Below, one piece after another: positions 43,628 to 53,197 of a DNA stretch of 64,000 nt. Made by a program: the position numbers and the translations under genes. Each line of letters starts with the position of its first letter. Within the stretch, counting starts at the first letter, position 1. The stretch is from positions 62,001 through 126,000 of the forward strand of contig CBIHPP010000014.1 in assembly GCA_966212235.1 (NCBI GenBank). Reading direction: 5' to 3'. The notes under the pieces were generated by a model, which ran no database searches, was not told where the DNA came from, and saw only the letters and a list, made by a program, of their open reading frames with translations. This DNA is from Niastella sp966212235 (GTDB taxonomy: Bacteria; Bacteroidota; Bacteroidia; Chitinophagales; Chitinophagaceae).

Positions 43628-44473
43628 ATGAAAAATTTTTATCTTATTCTGATAGGTTTATTCACTTATGGCCTCGCTATTTCTCAAAGTATTTCTCAAA
43701 CTTCACACTATGAAGTATATGCATTAAAATATTCTTCCATGGTGCATGATTCACTTGATGCATCGTCCTCAACAACAAAAGATAGTGTGAGTATTGACTT
43801 CATGCTCTGGCTCATTAAGGGCAATGGAAAGAACATCCTGATGGATGCCGGCTATTTGTACAGTGTTGAATCTGCAAAGGATTTTGATATGATAGATGAT
43901 CTGCGGCCGGATTCTACCCTGCAAAAACTGGCTGTTCGCCCCGAAGATATTACTGATATTATTTTGACCTACCCGCATTTTGATCATGTGAATAGTGTTG
44001 ATCTGTTTCCCAACGCACAGGTATGGGTTCAAAAAGAAGATTACAATTATTATACAACGGCAGCGTGGCAGAAAGGTGGTGTAAACAGCGAATTCAATAG
44101 GAAAGAGGTGCGCAAGATGATAGACATTCATACCAAAGGCCGGGTAACGCTTGTAGAAGGGTATAATAAAGAAATAATTCCCGGTCTCAAAATATTCCCG
44201 GGCTCCAGGAAGCCATCGCTGCCGCAGTATGCGTTGGTAAAAACGGTGGTTGGCAATATGGCCCTTGCTTCGGATAATGTTTGGATCTATTACAACTCGA
44301 ATTTTGTAACCCCGGCGCCCTCATTCAGCACATTCGATGCAAATGGGTATATAAAGGCTATGCAAAAAATGCAAATACTGGTAACCGATGAGAAGCTCAT
44401 TATGCCCGGTTATGATGCCGCCACTTTTTCAAAATTCCCGGTTCTTACAGAAGGAGTGATCAGGGTAAAGTAG
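43628..44473 (+). CDS. Metallo-beta-lactamase-fold protein with missing metal ligands
   Basis: A 281-residue exported protein (signal peptide about 1-20) with the layout of AHL-lactonase-like MBL hydrolases (LWLIKGNGKNILMDAGY, DIILTYPHFDHVNSVD, ALASDNVW, IMPGYDA). The metal-binding motif HxHxDH is changed to Y115-P-H117-F-D119-H120; the expected His of the PGHT motif is S193; Asp216 is kept; and the His of the last motif is Y262. With three of the five to seven usual ligands changed, it may bind one metal, a different metal, or none. Function unknown. A TACATTTG promoter-like element is at 43562. Confidence 0.88.
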   Translation: MKNFYLILIGLFTYGLAISQSISQTSHYEVYALKYSSMVHDSLDASSSTTKDSVSIDFMLWLIKGNGKNILMDAGYLYSVESAKDFDMIDDLRPDSTLQKLAVRPEDITDIILTYPHFDHVNSVDLFPNAQVWVQKEDYNYYTTAAWQKGGVNSEFNRKEVRKMIDIHTKGRVTLVEGYNKEIIPGLKIFPGSRKPSLPQYALVKTVVGNMALASDNVWIYYNSNFVTPAPSFSTFDANGYIKAMQKMQILVTDEKLIMPGYDAATFSKFPVLTEGVIRVK

Positions 44474-44679
44474 GGGTGTGACCGAAAAAGAGACCCTTTT
44501 CCGGCTAAACCGGTCGCGGATATGTTGTTATACAAGGCTCCGGGTGCCGTTTGCCTTGCAAATCAGCCTCTTAAAATAGGATTTATTACATTTTTACTTC
44601 AATGAATGTTGGCGGGAATAAATTATCCCCTTATTTTTGCAATCTTTTCCAGCTGGTTAGGCCAGTACGGGAAATTTTA

Positions 44680-44752
44680 GTCTCCGTAGCTCAGTTGGTA
44701 GAGCAATTGACTCTTAATCAATGGGTCCACGGTTCGAGCCCGTGCGGGGACA
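44680..44752 (+). tRNA. tRNA-Lys (anticodon CUU)
   Basis: 73 bases with a full cloverleaf. Acceptor GTCTCCG pairs with CGGGGAC (one T-G wobble), D-arm TAGCTCAGTTGGTAGAGC, anticodon stem ATTGA/TCAAT closing loop CTCTTAA with CTT at 44713-44715, and T-arm GGTTCGAGCC. The discriminator is A and CCA is not encoded. Confidence 0.95.
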
Positions 44753-45312
44753 CAGAAGGCGTTAGGTTGAAAGACTTAATGCCTTTTTTAATGCCTGTAA
44801 CTTTCACAATACTTTCATCTCCATTTGCGTGTTTCTTCGGTACATGTATTTGATACGTAAAGCTATTTAGTAATAAGGTTTTTTAATTATCTATTCAATA
44901 AGGAATACATCACTTATATGGGTAAGTTAAAAGAAAGTTATAAAATTATTAGCTATTCAATATATTTGCCCTGCCAAACCCAAAGCTCTTATCCTAAACC
45001 TCTTATCCCAAACCTCGTATCCGAATGTCATCTTTTTTTTAATTATCCTATAACAGACCAATAAGCAATCTATCTTCTTGATAACTTAAAAAAGCAGCAA
45101 GTTTCTTTGCTAATGAGTCTTGTTATTTGCCAGGCGATATCCTGCTTTCCAGATTGCACATGCCGTACGAATGTTTTTTGTTTTTTAAGCACCATAATCG
45201 AATATTAAGATAAGCTATTATATTTTCCTGCAGGCAGCTGGCAGGTAAAGTATATTGTCTGATAACCAATAACATATATTTTAACTTCGATTTTAAAACC
45301 AAACAAGGCACA
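44753..45312. other. Intergenic region between tRNA-Lys and susC
   Basis: No gene; short reading frames on both strands lack coding character. It contains a TATATTTG -7-like element (44961-44968) and a 14-bp triple repeat just after it, so it may be a long promoter/leader region for the SusC gene. Confidence 0.5.
44985..45026 (+). repeat. Three 14-bp direct repeats in the susC leader
   Basis: GCTCTTATCCTAAA, CCTCTTATCCCAAA and CCTCGTATCCGAAT follow each other with exact 14-bp period, about 290 bp upstream of the susC start. Confidence 0.7.
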
Positions 45313-48300
45313 ATGAGAAAATTGCTACTATCGGCATTACTATTTTTTGCTGTAGTTGCCGTCGCCCAGGCGCAACAAACTGTGAAAGGGAAAATAACTG
45401 ACGATAATGGAGTACCCATCCCCGGGGCTTCTATCGTAATTAAGGGTACTTCAGTTGGTACCACTACCGATGAAAAAGGAAGCTTTTCGTTTACGCTTCC
45501 TCCTAATTCCAAAATTTTGCTGGTTTCTGCGGTCGGGTATGGCGAAAGACAAATTACCGTAAGCAAAACAACCGAATTCAATATTTCACTTGACCACGCC
45601 CGCAAGAGCATGGATGAAGTGGTTGTAGTAGCTTATGGTACTGCCAAAAAAGAATCGATTACTGGCGCGGTGACTTCCATATCTGCAGCAGCGATTGAAA
45701 AAAGACCTTTATCGAATGCGGTAGCTGCACTGGAAGGTTCTGCTGCTGGTATACAGGTGAACAATACGATTGGTCAACCTGGCTCAGCGCCCAGCATCCG
45801 CATTCGTGGTTTTTCATCAGCGAATTATAATAATGAACCGATGTATGTGATCGACGGGGTTCCCTTCGGCGGTAATGTAGCGGATATTAACCCCGCCGAT
45901 ATTGAAAGCATTTCTGTACTGAAAGATGCGGCCTCTTCTGCGTTATATGGTAGCCGGGCTTCTAATGGGGTTATCATTATGACCACCAAAAAAGGGTCGA
46001 AGAATACCTCAAGTATAAACTTTACCATGAACCAGGGTATTTATGACAGGGGTATCAATGAATATGAGAAGATAGGTCCCAATCAGTTTATGGAAGTTAT
46101 GTGGAAAGGGTACAGGAACCAGTTACGGACTAACAGTCCTGTCACTTATCCCACTGATGCTGCAGCAGGTACCAGAGCTACCAATACCCTTATTGGTAGT
46201 GTTTTGAAGCTGAACATTTACAATAAACCTGATAATGCCTTGTTTGATGCAAACGGTAACCTGGTGGCTGATGCAGAGATCTTGCCGGGATATGCAGAAG
46301 ACCTGAACTGGTTCAAGCCTTACGAGCGCACTGGCCATCGCCAGGATTATAACCTGAGTGGCAGAACCGGTAACGAAAAAAATTCGCTCTATTTCTCTCT
46401 CGGTTATCTGAATGAGAAAGGATATATTAAATATTCTGACTTCAAGCGTATAGCTGGTCGTATCAATGCCGAATTGAATCCTACCACTTGGTTGAAGTAT
46501 GGTTTTAATATCGCCGGAACACACCAGATCTCCAATAATACCCCGGCCGGTGCCAGCACCGCGGGCAGCATTGTTAATCCCATCGCTTTCTCCAGGACTA
46601 TGGCGCCTATTTATCCTGTTCACCTGCATACGGTAGGAACTGGCGACTACGTGTTGGATGTATCGGGTAATAAAATATATGATAATGGCAATACCAGCAG
46701 ACCTTCCGGACAGGCTGGCCGTCATGCTATCTGGGAAAATGAGTTGAATAAAGACTACTTCAATAGGAACACCGCCATGGGACAGGCTTATGCCACCATA
46801 AGTTTCCTGAAGCATTTCTCTTTTAATTTTACCGGTGATATGAACGTTCGTGAAGATGATGAGCAGGATTATGATAATGGACTGATCGGCGATGGCGCTC
46901 CTACCGGTCGGGCGTTCAGGAACAATTACAATTATCTGAATTATACAACCCGTCAAACATTGGTATGGAACCAGTCCTTCAAGGATCATAACGTAGAAGT
47001 GTTGGCTGGTCATGAGAATTTTAACAATGAAGTCACTTATCTGTATGGTTTTAAAACAGGCGAAATTGTTCCCGGTGGTGTTAATTTGACCAACTTTACC
47101 ACGCCCGCCGATCTTCAGGAAACAAAAGATGTGTACCGTACAGAAGGCTACTTTACAAGAGCCAGGTATAATTTCCAGGATAAGTACTTCTTTGATGCCT
47201 CTTTCAGAAGAGATGGTACTTCTAAATTCACTAAGCATTGGGGTAACTACTTTTCTGTAGGTGGTAGCTGGACGATCTCAAAAGAACGTTTCTTTGATCC
47301 ACTGGCCGACAAGATCAACTTTTTGAAACTGCGTGCCTCTTATGGTGAAGTGGGTAATGATGGCGGTACCGGCCTGGGCGCAGGATATATTCCCTATTAC
47401 GCCAGCCAGGCATTATATGCATTGAATCAAAACGCCAACCTGGGCGCTGTATATAGACTCCAGTTTGCAAACCCGGAACTGGTTTGGGAAAAAGCAGCTT
47501 CTATAGGCGTTGCTTTGGAAGGTCGCATTTTCAACCGGGCAAACTTTACCGTTGAATATTTCGACAAAAAATCAGATAACCTGCTCTTTAATTTTAACCT
47601 GCCTTTATCGGCCGGCGCCACTTCCTCAACGCAAGGTGAAGCGGTAATGATACAGAACATAGGATCTGTCTCTAACCGTGGCTGGGAAGTTTCTTTTGAT
47701 GTAGATGTGGTAAGGACCAAAGACTTTACGTTTAATTTTGGCGCCAATGCTACATTCCTGAAGAACGAGATAAAAAAAATACCCGAGCCAAACAGAAAAA
47801 ATGGTATTGTGAATGGTACAAAGAAGCTGATGGAAGGACATAGTGTTTATGACTACTGGTTGCCGCAATTTGTTGGGGTTGACCAAATGACCGGTAACTC
47901 GTTGTACAAGATAGATACGGTAGTATATAATGCTTCGAACCCTGTTCCCGCTGCAAGCCTGGTTACCATCAATGGTACAAACTACACTACGAATTTTTCT
48001 TACGCAGAGCGGAACTGGAGTGGCAGTGCTATTCCTGACGTATTCGGAAGCTTTACTTCTACTTTCCGGTATAAGAACATAACCCTGAGTGGCTTGTTTA
48101 CCTATGCCCTGGGTGGCAAAATATATGACAACGCATATATCGGGTTGATGACAATGAGCGGTAATGCCAGTGCTTTGCATAAGGATATTTTAAAGGCATG
48201 GGATGGTGCTCCAAAGGATATGACGCTAACCTCTGAGAACAGGATCGATCCTAAGGGTACACCGGTAGTAGACTTTGCAAGAAGCACTAATACCAATGCT

Positions 48301-48549
48301 CAATCGAACCGGTGGTTGACAAGTGCATCCTACCTGGTATTGAAAAATGTTACGCTCAATTACAAACTGCCTGCTGACCTGTTGAATAAAGTTTCATTGA
48401 AAAATGTAACGGTTGGTGTTAGTGGTGAAAACCTGTTCACTGTAACCAAAAGAAAGGGTATGAACCCGCAGCAGAACTTCAATGGTATTAATGATAACAT
48501 CTTTGTAACACCAAGGGTTGTTTCGTTCTCATTAAATGTAGGCTTATAA
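45313..48549 (+). CDS. SusC/RagA-type TonB-dependent transporter
   Basis: A 1078-residue outer-membrane importer. Signal peptide MRKLLLSALLFFAVVAVAQAQ, carboxypeptidase-like regulatory beta domain (VKGKITDDNGVPIPGASIVIKGTSVGTTTDEKG), TonB-box-like MDEVVVVAYGTAKKESITGAV, plug domain (PSIRIRGFSSANYNNEPMYVIDGVPF; VLKDAASSALYGSRASNGVIIMTTKKG) and a C-terminal 22-strand barrel. No anti-sigma/sigma pair is near, so regulation is by other means. Works with the SusD protein 12 bp downstream to import a glycan or peptide; the substrate is unknown because no enzyme is in the operon. Confidence 0.96.
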   Translation: MRKLLLSALLFFAVVAVAQAQQTVKGKITDDNGVPIPGASIVIKGTSVGTTTDEKGSFSFTLPPNSKILLVSAVGYGERQITVSKTTEFNISLDHARKSMDEVVVVAYGTAKKESITGAVTSISAAAIEKRPLSNAVAALEGSAAGIQVNNTIGQPGSAPSIRIRGFSSANYNNEPMYVIDGVPFGGNVADINPADIESISVLKDAASSALYGSRASNGVIIMTTKKGSKNTSSINFTMNQGIYDRGINEYEKIGPNQFMEVMWKGYRNQLRTNSPVTYPTDAAAGTRATNTLIGSVLKLNIYNKPDNALFDANGNLVADAEILPGYAEDLNWFKPYERTGHRQDYNLSGRTGNEKNSLYFSLGYLNEKGYIKYSDFKRIAGRINAELNPTTWLKYGFNIAGTHQISNNTPAGASTAGSIVNPIAFSRTMAPIYPVHLHTVGTGDYVLDVSGNKIYDNGNTSRPSGQAGRHAIWENELNKDYFNRNTAMGQAYATISFLKHFSFNFTGDMNVREDDEQDYDNGLIGDGAPTGRAFRNNYNYLNYTTRQTLVWNQSFKDHNVEVLAGHENFNNEVTYLYGFKTGEIVPGGVNLTNFTTPADLQETKDVYRTEGYFTRARYNFQDKYFFDASFRRDGTSKFTKHWGNYFSVGGSWTISKERFFDPLADKINFLKLRASYGEVGNDGGTGLGAGYIPYYASQALYALNQNANLGAVYRLQFANPELVWEKAASIGVALEGRIFNRANFTVEYFDKKSDNLLFNFNLPLSAGATSSTQGEAVMIQNIGSVSNRGWEVSFDVDVVRTKDFTFNFGANATFLKNEIKKIPEPNRKNGIVNGTKKLMEGHSVYDYWLPQFVGVDQMTGNSLYKIDTVVYNASNPVPAASLVTINGTNYTTNFSYAERNWSGSAIPDVFGSFTSTFRYKNITLSGLFTYALGGKIYDNAYIGLMTMSGNASALHKDILKAWDGAPKDMTLTSENRIDPKGTPVVDFARSTNTNAQSNRWLTSASYLVLKNVTLNYKLPADLLNKVSLKNVTVGVSGENLFTVTKRKGMNPQQNFNGINDNIFVTPRVVSFSLNVGL

Positions 48550-48560
48550 AATTTGACACA

Positions 48561-50108
48561 ATGAAGAAAATATTCAAAAATATATTGATCGTTTCCGCTA
48601 TAGCGTCATTAAGCGCCTGTAAAAAGGACTATCTGAAAACACAGCCAACCGATTCGGTACCTACTGCAACCGTGTTTTCAACTACGCAATATGTAAAGCT
48701 GGCTGTTAACGGCCTGGCCAAAATGATGACCATGCAATTGGTGAGCACACAAGGTTGTAATGGTGAGGGAACTATTAAAATGTGGTATGGTAACTACGGT
48801 GGCAATCATTTCTCTTTTTATCTCACTGGTACACCCACGACCCTGGCTAATGGTGGCTATAACGAAAACGTTTCCCACGTTTACAATTATTATCCATGGT
48901 ATTATTATTACAAAATAATAGCTAATGCCAACGCCATTATTAACGGGGTAGACGCAGCCACCGGCCCTGAGAATGAAAAAGCGCTGTATAAAGCCCAGGC
49001 TTTAGCCTACCGGGCATATAGCTTTATGATGCTGGCTCAAATGTATGGAAACCGTTGGAGCGATACCCAGAACGGTACAACGCTTGGAATTATCCTGCGA
49101 TTGGATGAATCAAACGGCGATATGCCTAGATCTACTATGCTGGAAACCTACAAGCAGATCTATGCCGACCTGGACCAGGCGATCAGTTTATTCACAACTT
49201 CTGGTTATACGAGATCATCAGCTGTAAACTATGAAATGAATATCAATACAGCTTATGCTATTTATGCCAGGGCTGCATTGGCCCGCCAGGATTATGCTAC
49301 TGCTGAAACCAATGCAGTTAAAGCGAGGACCGGCTATCCTTTAATGAGCACAACCGAGTATAACTCGGGCTTCAATACGCCTAACAAAGAATGGATCTGG
49401 AGCAGCTACGGTGGCTCTACCGAAAATCTGTTCTTCTATTCTTATTTTGCTTATATAGCGTACAACTCAACAGCCAATAATGTGAGAACAGTACCCAAAA
49501 TGATCAGCCGGGAACTGTATAATAAAATACCTGCTACCGATATTCGCCGTAACCTCTTCCTGAATCCTGGAGCTATGGTGTATGATCCGTTAAGCGGACA
49601 GGCAGCTGCTAACTCTCCTTTGTATAAGGCTGGATTTGCGGCCCGGCCCACCTTGCAAAGCAATGCCAATGTAAGTGCGTATATGCAGTTTAAAATTTCT
49701 GCTACCGATGTGCCGGGTGTAGGTAATTTAAACCACTTCAGGTCTTCTGAAATGTATCTGATAGAAGCGGAAGCAAAATACTTCCAGAACAAACCGGAAA
49801 CAGATATTCAGAACCTGTTGGTTACGCTTACCAAAACCACAGAGCGTGATCTAAGCTATACCTGTACCAAAACAGGCGTTGATCTGCTGAATGAGATCAA
49901 ATTGTACCGGGCCATTGAATTATGGGGTGAAGGGTTCGATTGGTTTGATATGAAAAGATGGGGTGATCCCATCGTTCGTAAAGAAAATGCAGCTGGTGGT
50001 AATTTTCCTACAGGAACAGCTTTAACCATTGCACCTGGAGCTAATAACAAATGGACCTGGAAAGTTCCGCAAAGAGAAACTGACTATAATACGCTGGCTC
50101 AACCATAG
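48561..50108 (+). CDS. SusD/RagB-type surface nutrient-binding lipoprotein
   Basis: A 515-residue surface lipoprotein (MKKIFKNILIVSAIASLSACKKDYLKTQP, lipobox LSAC). Tetratricopeptide-like helices and the conserved C-terminal block LWGEGFDWFDMKRWG are characteristic of SusD. It caps the SusC barrel. The 12-bp spacing to susC and the terminator after it define a minimal two-gene import unit. Confidence 0.95.
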   Translation: MKKIFKNILIVSAIASLSACKKDYLKTQPTDSVPTATVFSTTQYVKLAVNGLAKMMTMQLVSTQGCNGEGTIKMWYGNYGGNHFSFYLTGTPTTLANGGYNENVSHVYNYYPWYYYYKIIANANAIINGVDAATGPENEKALYKAQALAYRAYSFMMLAQMYGNRWSDTQNGTTLGIILRLDESNGDMPRSTMLETYKQIYADLDQAISLFTTSGYTRSSAVNYEMNINTAYAIYARAALARQDYATAETNAVKARTGYPLMSTTEYNSGFNTPNKEWIWSSYGGSTENLFFYSYFAYIAYNSTANNVRTVPKMISRELYNKIPATDIRRNLFLNPGAMVYDPLSGQAAANSPLYKAGFAARPTLQSNANVSAYMQFKISATDVPGVGNLNHFRSSEMYLIEAEAKYFQNKPETDIQNLLVTLTKTTERDLSYTCTKTGVDLLNEIKLYRAIELWGEGFDWFDMKRWGDPIVRKENAAGGNFPTGTALTIAPGANNKWTWKVPQRETDYNTLAQP

Positions 50109-50134
50109 GGCTGGGTAATTAATATAGTTCATTG

Positions 50135-50174
50135 CTGCCCCGTTTCGGTTAAGTCGAGACGGGGCAGTTTTTTA
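50135..50174 (+). terminator. Terminator of the susCD operon
   Basis: CTGCCCCGTTTCG and CGAGACGGGGCAG pair (one T-G wobble) around GTTAAGT, followed by seven Ts. Confidence 0.9.
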
Positions 50175-50240
50175 GGTGCAACCTGAATAATATAAACCAG
50201 TATCTTATCTTTCAGCATAAAATCTAACTCAAAAAGAAGT

Positions 50241-51299
50241 TTGACAAAAGAACGGGAACATATTCCAGCATTGGACGGACTACGTGGAGTGGCCATATTG
50301 TTTGTCCTGCTTTTACATCTATTTAACTATGGCGTTTTACATAATTGGTTCTCCTGGGGCTGGATGGGTGTTGATCTGTTCTTTGTTTTGTCGGGGTTTT
50401 TAATTACCGGCATTCTGATTGACACAAAGCATAAAAAAGGTTTTATTAAATCTTTCCTGCTACGCAGGGCATTGCGAACACTTCCGTTATATTATGGTGT
50501 TCTGATAATCTTTGCATTTATTGCTCCTCAATTTGGGCCTACTGCCTGGTTTAGTCAATACCAGATTTTCTTTTGGACACACACCAGCAACTTTCTTTTT
50601 TTCTACAAAGGGTTTTTCAGACCCCTGGGGCATTTCTGGAGCCTGGCCATTGAAGAGCAATTCTATTTGGTTTGGCCTTTTATTGTCCTCTTTGCTAACT
50701 GTAAACAGATAATCGGGATAGCTATTTTGTTTGTGATGGTGAGTATTGGAGTACGAATGACAGTCGATACTCCAATTGTGACTTACGGTCTTCCATTCGC
50801 GCATCTGGATGGTTTATCGATTGGCGCTATCATAGCTGTACTGTACAGATTGAATCAGGAAGCATTATTCAGGTATAGCAAATTTGTTTTAGGTGTTTGT
50901 TGTTTACTCTTTTTGGGCTGCCTGTTCTTTAACCGTAGTCTCGAATATGATCATCGGGCGCCAATGACAATTACAATTGTTTCTTTGTTTTTCGGCGCCA
51001 TATTGATCACCTCTTTAAGATCACCCATGGCTAAAAATATTCTTACGAATAAGGTGTTGGTATTCTTTGGTAAATATTCTTATGGGATGTATGTCTTTAA
51101 CAGTATCTTCTTTCATTTCAGCAATTGGGCCGGCGCCGAACGGTTAACCGGCAATCAACGGCTGATTGTTTATTCCGGTCTTTTTCTGGTTATCATAGTT
51201 ACCAGCGTTTTAAGTTACCACCTTTTTGAAGTCTGGTTTCTGCGATTGAAAAAGCGGGTAAATCAATTGTTTTTGGAACCTAATATGGAAAAAAGCTGA
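50241..51299 (+). CDS. Acyltransferase 3 family membrane protein
   Basis: A 352-residue integral-membrane O-acyltransferase (acyltransferase 3/OafA-like): HIPALDGLRGVAILFVLLLHL with the catalytic-type His, GVDLFFVLSGFLITGIL, and PLGHFWSLAIEEQFYLVWP are hallmarks; about ten hydrophobic segments. It would add acyl groups to surface glycans, lipids or antibiotics. TTG is the only start near the first family block, with AAAAAGAAG ahead of it and an in-frame stop further upstream. It begins a five-gene run with very short spacers. Confidence 0.9.
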   Translation: MTKEREHIPALDGLRGVAILFVLLLHLFNYGVLHNWFSWGWMGVDLFFVLSGFLITGILIDTKHKKGFIKSFLLRRALRTLPLYYGVLIIFAFIAPQFGPTAWFSQYQIFFWTHTSNFLFFYKGFFRPLGHFWSLAIEEQFYLVWPFIVLFANCKQIIGIAILFVMVSIGVRMTVDTPIVTYGLPFAHLDGLSIGAIIAVLYRLNQEALFRYSKFVLGVCCLLFLGCLFFNRSLEYDHRAPMTITIVSLFFGAILITSLRSPMAKNILTNKVLVFFGKYSYGMYVFNSIFFHFSNWAGAERLTGNQRLIVYSGLFLVIIVTSVLSYHLFEVWFLRLKKRVNQLFLEPNMEKS

Positions 51300-51303
51300 A
51301 TTC

Positions 51304-51681
51304 ATGACCATAAACAAACTATTAAACTACTTAATCGCCGCCGTTTGGCTTGTCAACGGGCTTTTTTGCAAAGTGTTGAATGGGGTGCCGCGTCACCAGG
51401 AAATTGTTGCCAGGATCCTGGGCAACGATCATGCCGCCCTGCTGACCAGGCTGATTGGGTTGGCTGAAATAACGATGGCCGTATGGATCGTAAGTGGCTT
51501 CAAGCCAAAGCTGAATGCCATCATACAAATGATGGTCATAGCAACAATGAACATACTGGAATTTATCCTGGTGCCTGACTTGCTTTTATGGGGCCGATTT
51601 AATATTTTGTTTGCTTTCCTGTTCATGCTTTTAATTGGCAGCAACGAATATTTCCTAAGATCTAAACCAACCCAACAGTAA
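51304..51681 (+). CDS. DoxX-like membrane protein
   Basis: A 125-residue four-helix membrane protein of the DoxX-like family (LLNYLIAAVWLVNGLFCKVLNGVPRHQEIVARILGNDHAALLTRLIGLAEITMAVWIVSG; LILVPDLLLWGRFNILFAFLFMLLIG-type end). Starts 4 bp after the acyltransferase stop and ends 4 bp before the next gene. In Bacteroidota, DoxX-like genes often accompany DUF2071 genes. Function unknown. Confidence 0.85.
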   Translation: MTINKLLNYLIAAVWLVNGLFCKVLNGVPRHQEIVARILGNDHAALLTRLIGLAEITMAVWIVSGFKPKLNAIIQMMVIATMNILEFILVPDLLLWGRFNILFAFLFMLLIGSNEYFLRSKPTQQ

Positions 51682-51685
51682 TAAC

Positions 51686-52426
51686 ATGCTCTCATTCCTG
51701 AAAAATCATCCGTTTGCTGTTGAGGCATTTTTCGAAAGCTCCCTTGTTTTCACATATGCTATTCCAAAAGAACAAATTCAAGCGTTGATTCCCGAATGTC
51801 TGGAGCTGGACACGCTCCACGACAAATATGCTTTCATTGCTGTGGCCATGGTTCAAACAAAAGCGCTTCGGCCAAAGGGGTTTCCAAAAATGTTGGGCAA
51901 TAACTTTTTTTTGATCGGTTACCGGGTGTTTGTGCGATACACGAATGCAGCCGGCAAAAGATTGCGCGGACTGTATATTCTCAAATCAGAGACTGATAAA
52001 AAGAAAATGGAATTCTTTGGGAATTTGTTTACGCATTACAATTATACAACCACAGATATTCATCAAAGCAGGCAGCAAGGTATAACAGAAATATATTCCA
52101 ACAAATCCGGATTTAAAGCTCGCGTTGAGATTTCAGAAAACGAAAACATCGCTTTGCCCGCCGGCTCTCCATTTGTGGACTGGAAAGAAGCCCGCCGCTT
52201 TGCCGGTCCCTTACCATTTACTTTTACATACAATACAGCTACCCGGGAAGTTTTAATCATTGAAGGGGTTAGAGAAGACTGGAAACCGATGCCCGTGAAA
52301 GTTATTGATTGTAATTTTTCTTTCATTCACAATTTGAAATTACATGATGTTACACTGGCGAATGCTTTTGTCATTCGTAACATTCCCTATTACTGGAAAA
52401 AAGGAAAAATTGAACAATGGAAGTAA
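51686..52426 (+). CDS. DUF2071 family protein
   Basis: A 246-residue soluble protein of the DUF2071/YqjF-like family: IPKEQIQALIPECLELDTLHDKYAFIAVAMVQTKALRPKGFP, VFVRYTNAAGKRLRGLYILKSETD and GPLPFTFTYNTATREVLIIEGVR are conserved family blocks resembling acetoacetate-decarboxylase-fold proteins. No signal peptide. Its end overlaps the next gene by 10 bp. Activity is not known. Confidence 0.85.
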   Translation: MLSFLKNHPFAVEAFFESSLVFTYAIPKEQIQALIPECLELDTLHDKYAFIAVAMVQTKALRPKGFPKMLGNNFFLIGYRVFVRYTNAAGKRLRGLYILKSETDKKKMEFFGNLFTHYNYTTTDIHQSRQQGITEIYSNKSGFKARVEISENENIALPAGSPFVDWKEARRFAGPLPFTFTYNTATREVLIIEGVREDWKPMPVKVIDCNFSFIHNLKLHDVTLANAFVIRNIPYYWKKGKIEQWK

Positions 52427-53169
52427 CAAGAAGAAAATTTCAGGGCGTCTTAAATATTTTAAGTTTTAATCGCCACTTCTATGTTTTTGGCCTGGGTGTG
52501 TTGGCCTTACTATATGGCAGTTATTTATTTTTTGACTGGTCGCAATTGGTTTTTGGGCTCATCATGATCGCTTTTTTGTATGGCTTAATAATGCCATTGA
52601 TTGTATCGGCCTGGGTATACGATTTTTCGGGTTATTATAAATTTCATTGGTTAGAAAGCCAAATCAGTAATCGTTCGACCGTAAAACAGATCGTTAATAT
52701 TAATGCCGGGTTTGATGAAACGAGCTTTATAATAAAAAACAACTTTCCCGGTTCTGATTTACAGGTGTTTGATTTTTATAATTCCAAACAACACACGGAA
52801 CCTGCTATTGTAAGAGCGCGCAAAGTGAGTCTGGTATATCCCAATACGCAACAGATAGCATCCCATTCAATACCGGTAGCCGATAAAACGATTGATATAA
52901 TTTTTCTGTTGTCTGCTGTGCATGAAATAAGATCAAATGAGGAGAAGGTACAGTTTTTAAAAGAATGCTATCGCATTTGTAAACCCGGTGGGAGCGTGAT
53001 TATGGTAGAACACCTGCGCGACTTTCCGAACTTTTTGGCTTTCTCTGTTGGCTTCACGCATTTTTTTTCCCGTTCTACCTGGAAAAACGCTTTTGAACGG
53101 GCAGGTTTTTCTGCTTTCCGGGAAACCAAGTTTACGCCGTTTATGTCGGTTTTCAATTGTAGCCCTTAA
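52417..53169 (+). CDS. Membrane-anchored methyltransferase-like protein
   Basis: A 250-residue protein with two N-terminal hydrophobic helices (about 20-65: FYVFGLGVLALLYGSYLFF; LVFGLIMIAFLYGLIMPLIVSAWVY) followed by a class I methyltransferase-like domain. DIIFLLSAVHEIRSNEEKVQFLKECYRICKPGGSVIMVEHLRDF is a good UbiE-type motif II/III block. Motif I is degenerate (IVNINAGFDETS where a DxGxGxG loop is expected), so SAM binding should not be assumed. Overlaps DUF2071 by 10 bp, translationally coupled. Confidence 0.8.
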   Translation: MEVTRRKFQGVLNILSFNRHFYVFGLGVLALLYGSYLFFDWSQLVFGLIMIAFLYGLIMPLIVSAWVYDFSGYYKFHWLESQISNRSTVKQIVNINAGFDETSFIIKNNFPGSDLQVFDFYNSKQHTEPAIVRARKVSLVYPNTQQIASHSIPVADKTIDIIFLLSAVHEIRSNEEKVQFLKECYRICKPGGSVIMVEHLRDFPNFLAFSVGFTHFFSRSTWKNAFERAGFSAFRETKFTPFMSVFNCSP

Positions 53170-53197
53170 CCCCATTTCAATATTTACCCTTTGTAAA

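Noticed and set aside
44602..44853. Plus-strand reading frame across the tRNA-Lys gene
   Set aside because: It overlaps a full cloverleaf and has no coding character.
45123..45611. Minus-strand reading frame at the susC start
   Set aside because: It is antisense to the SusC signal peptide and plug and lacks motifs.
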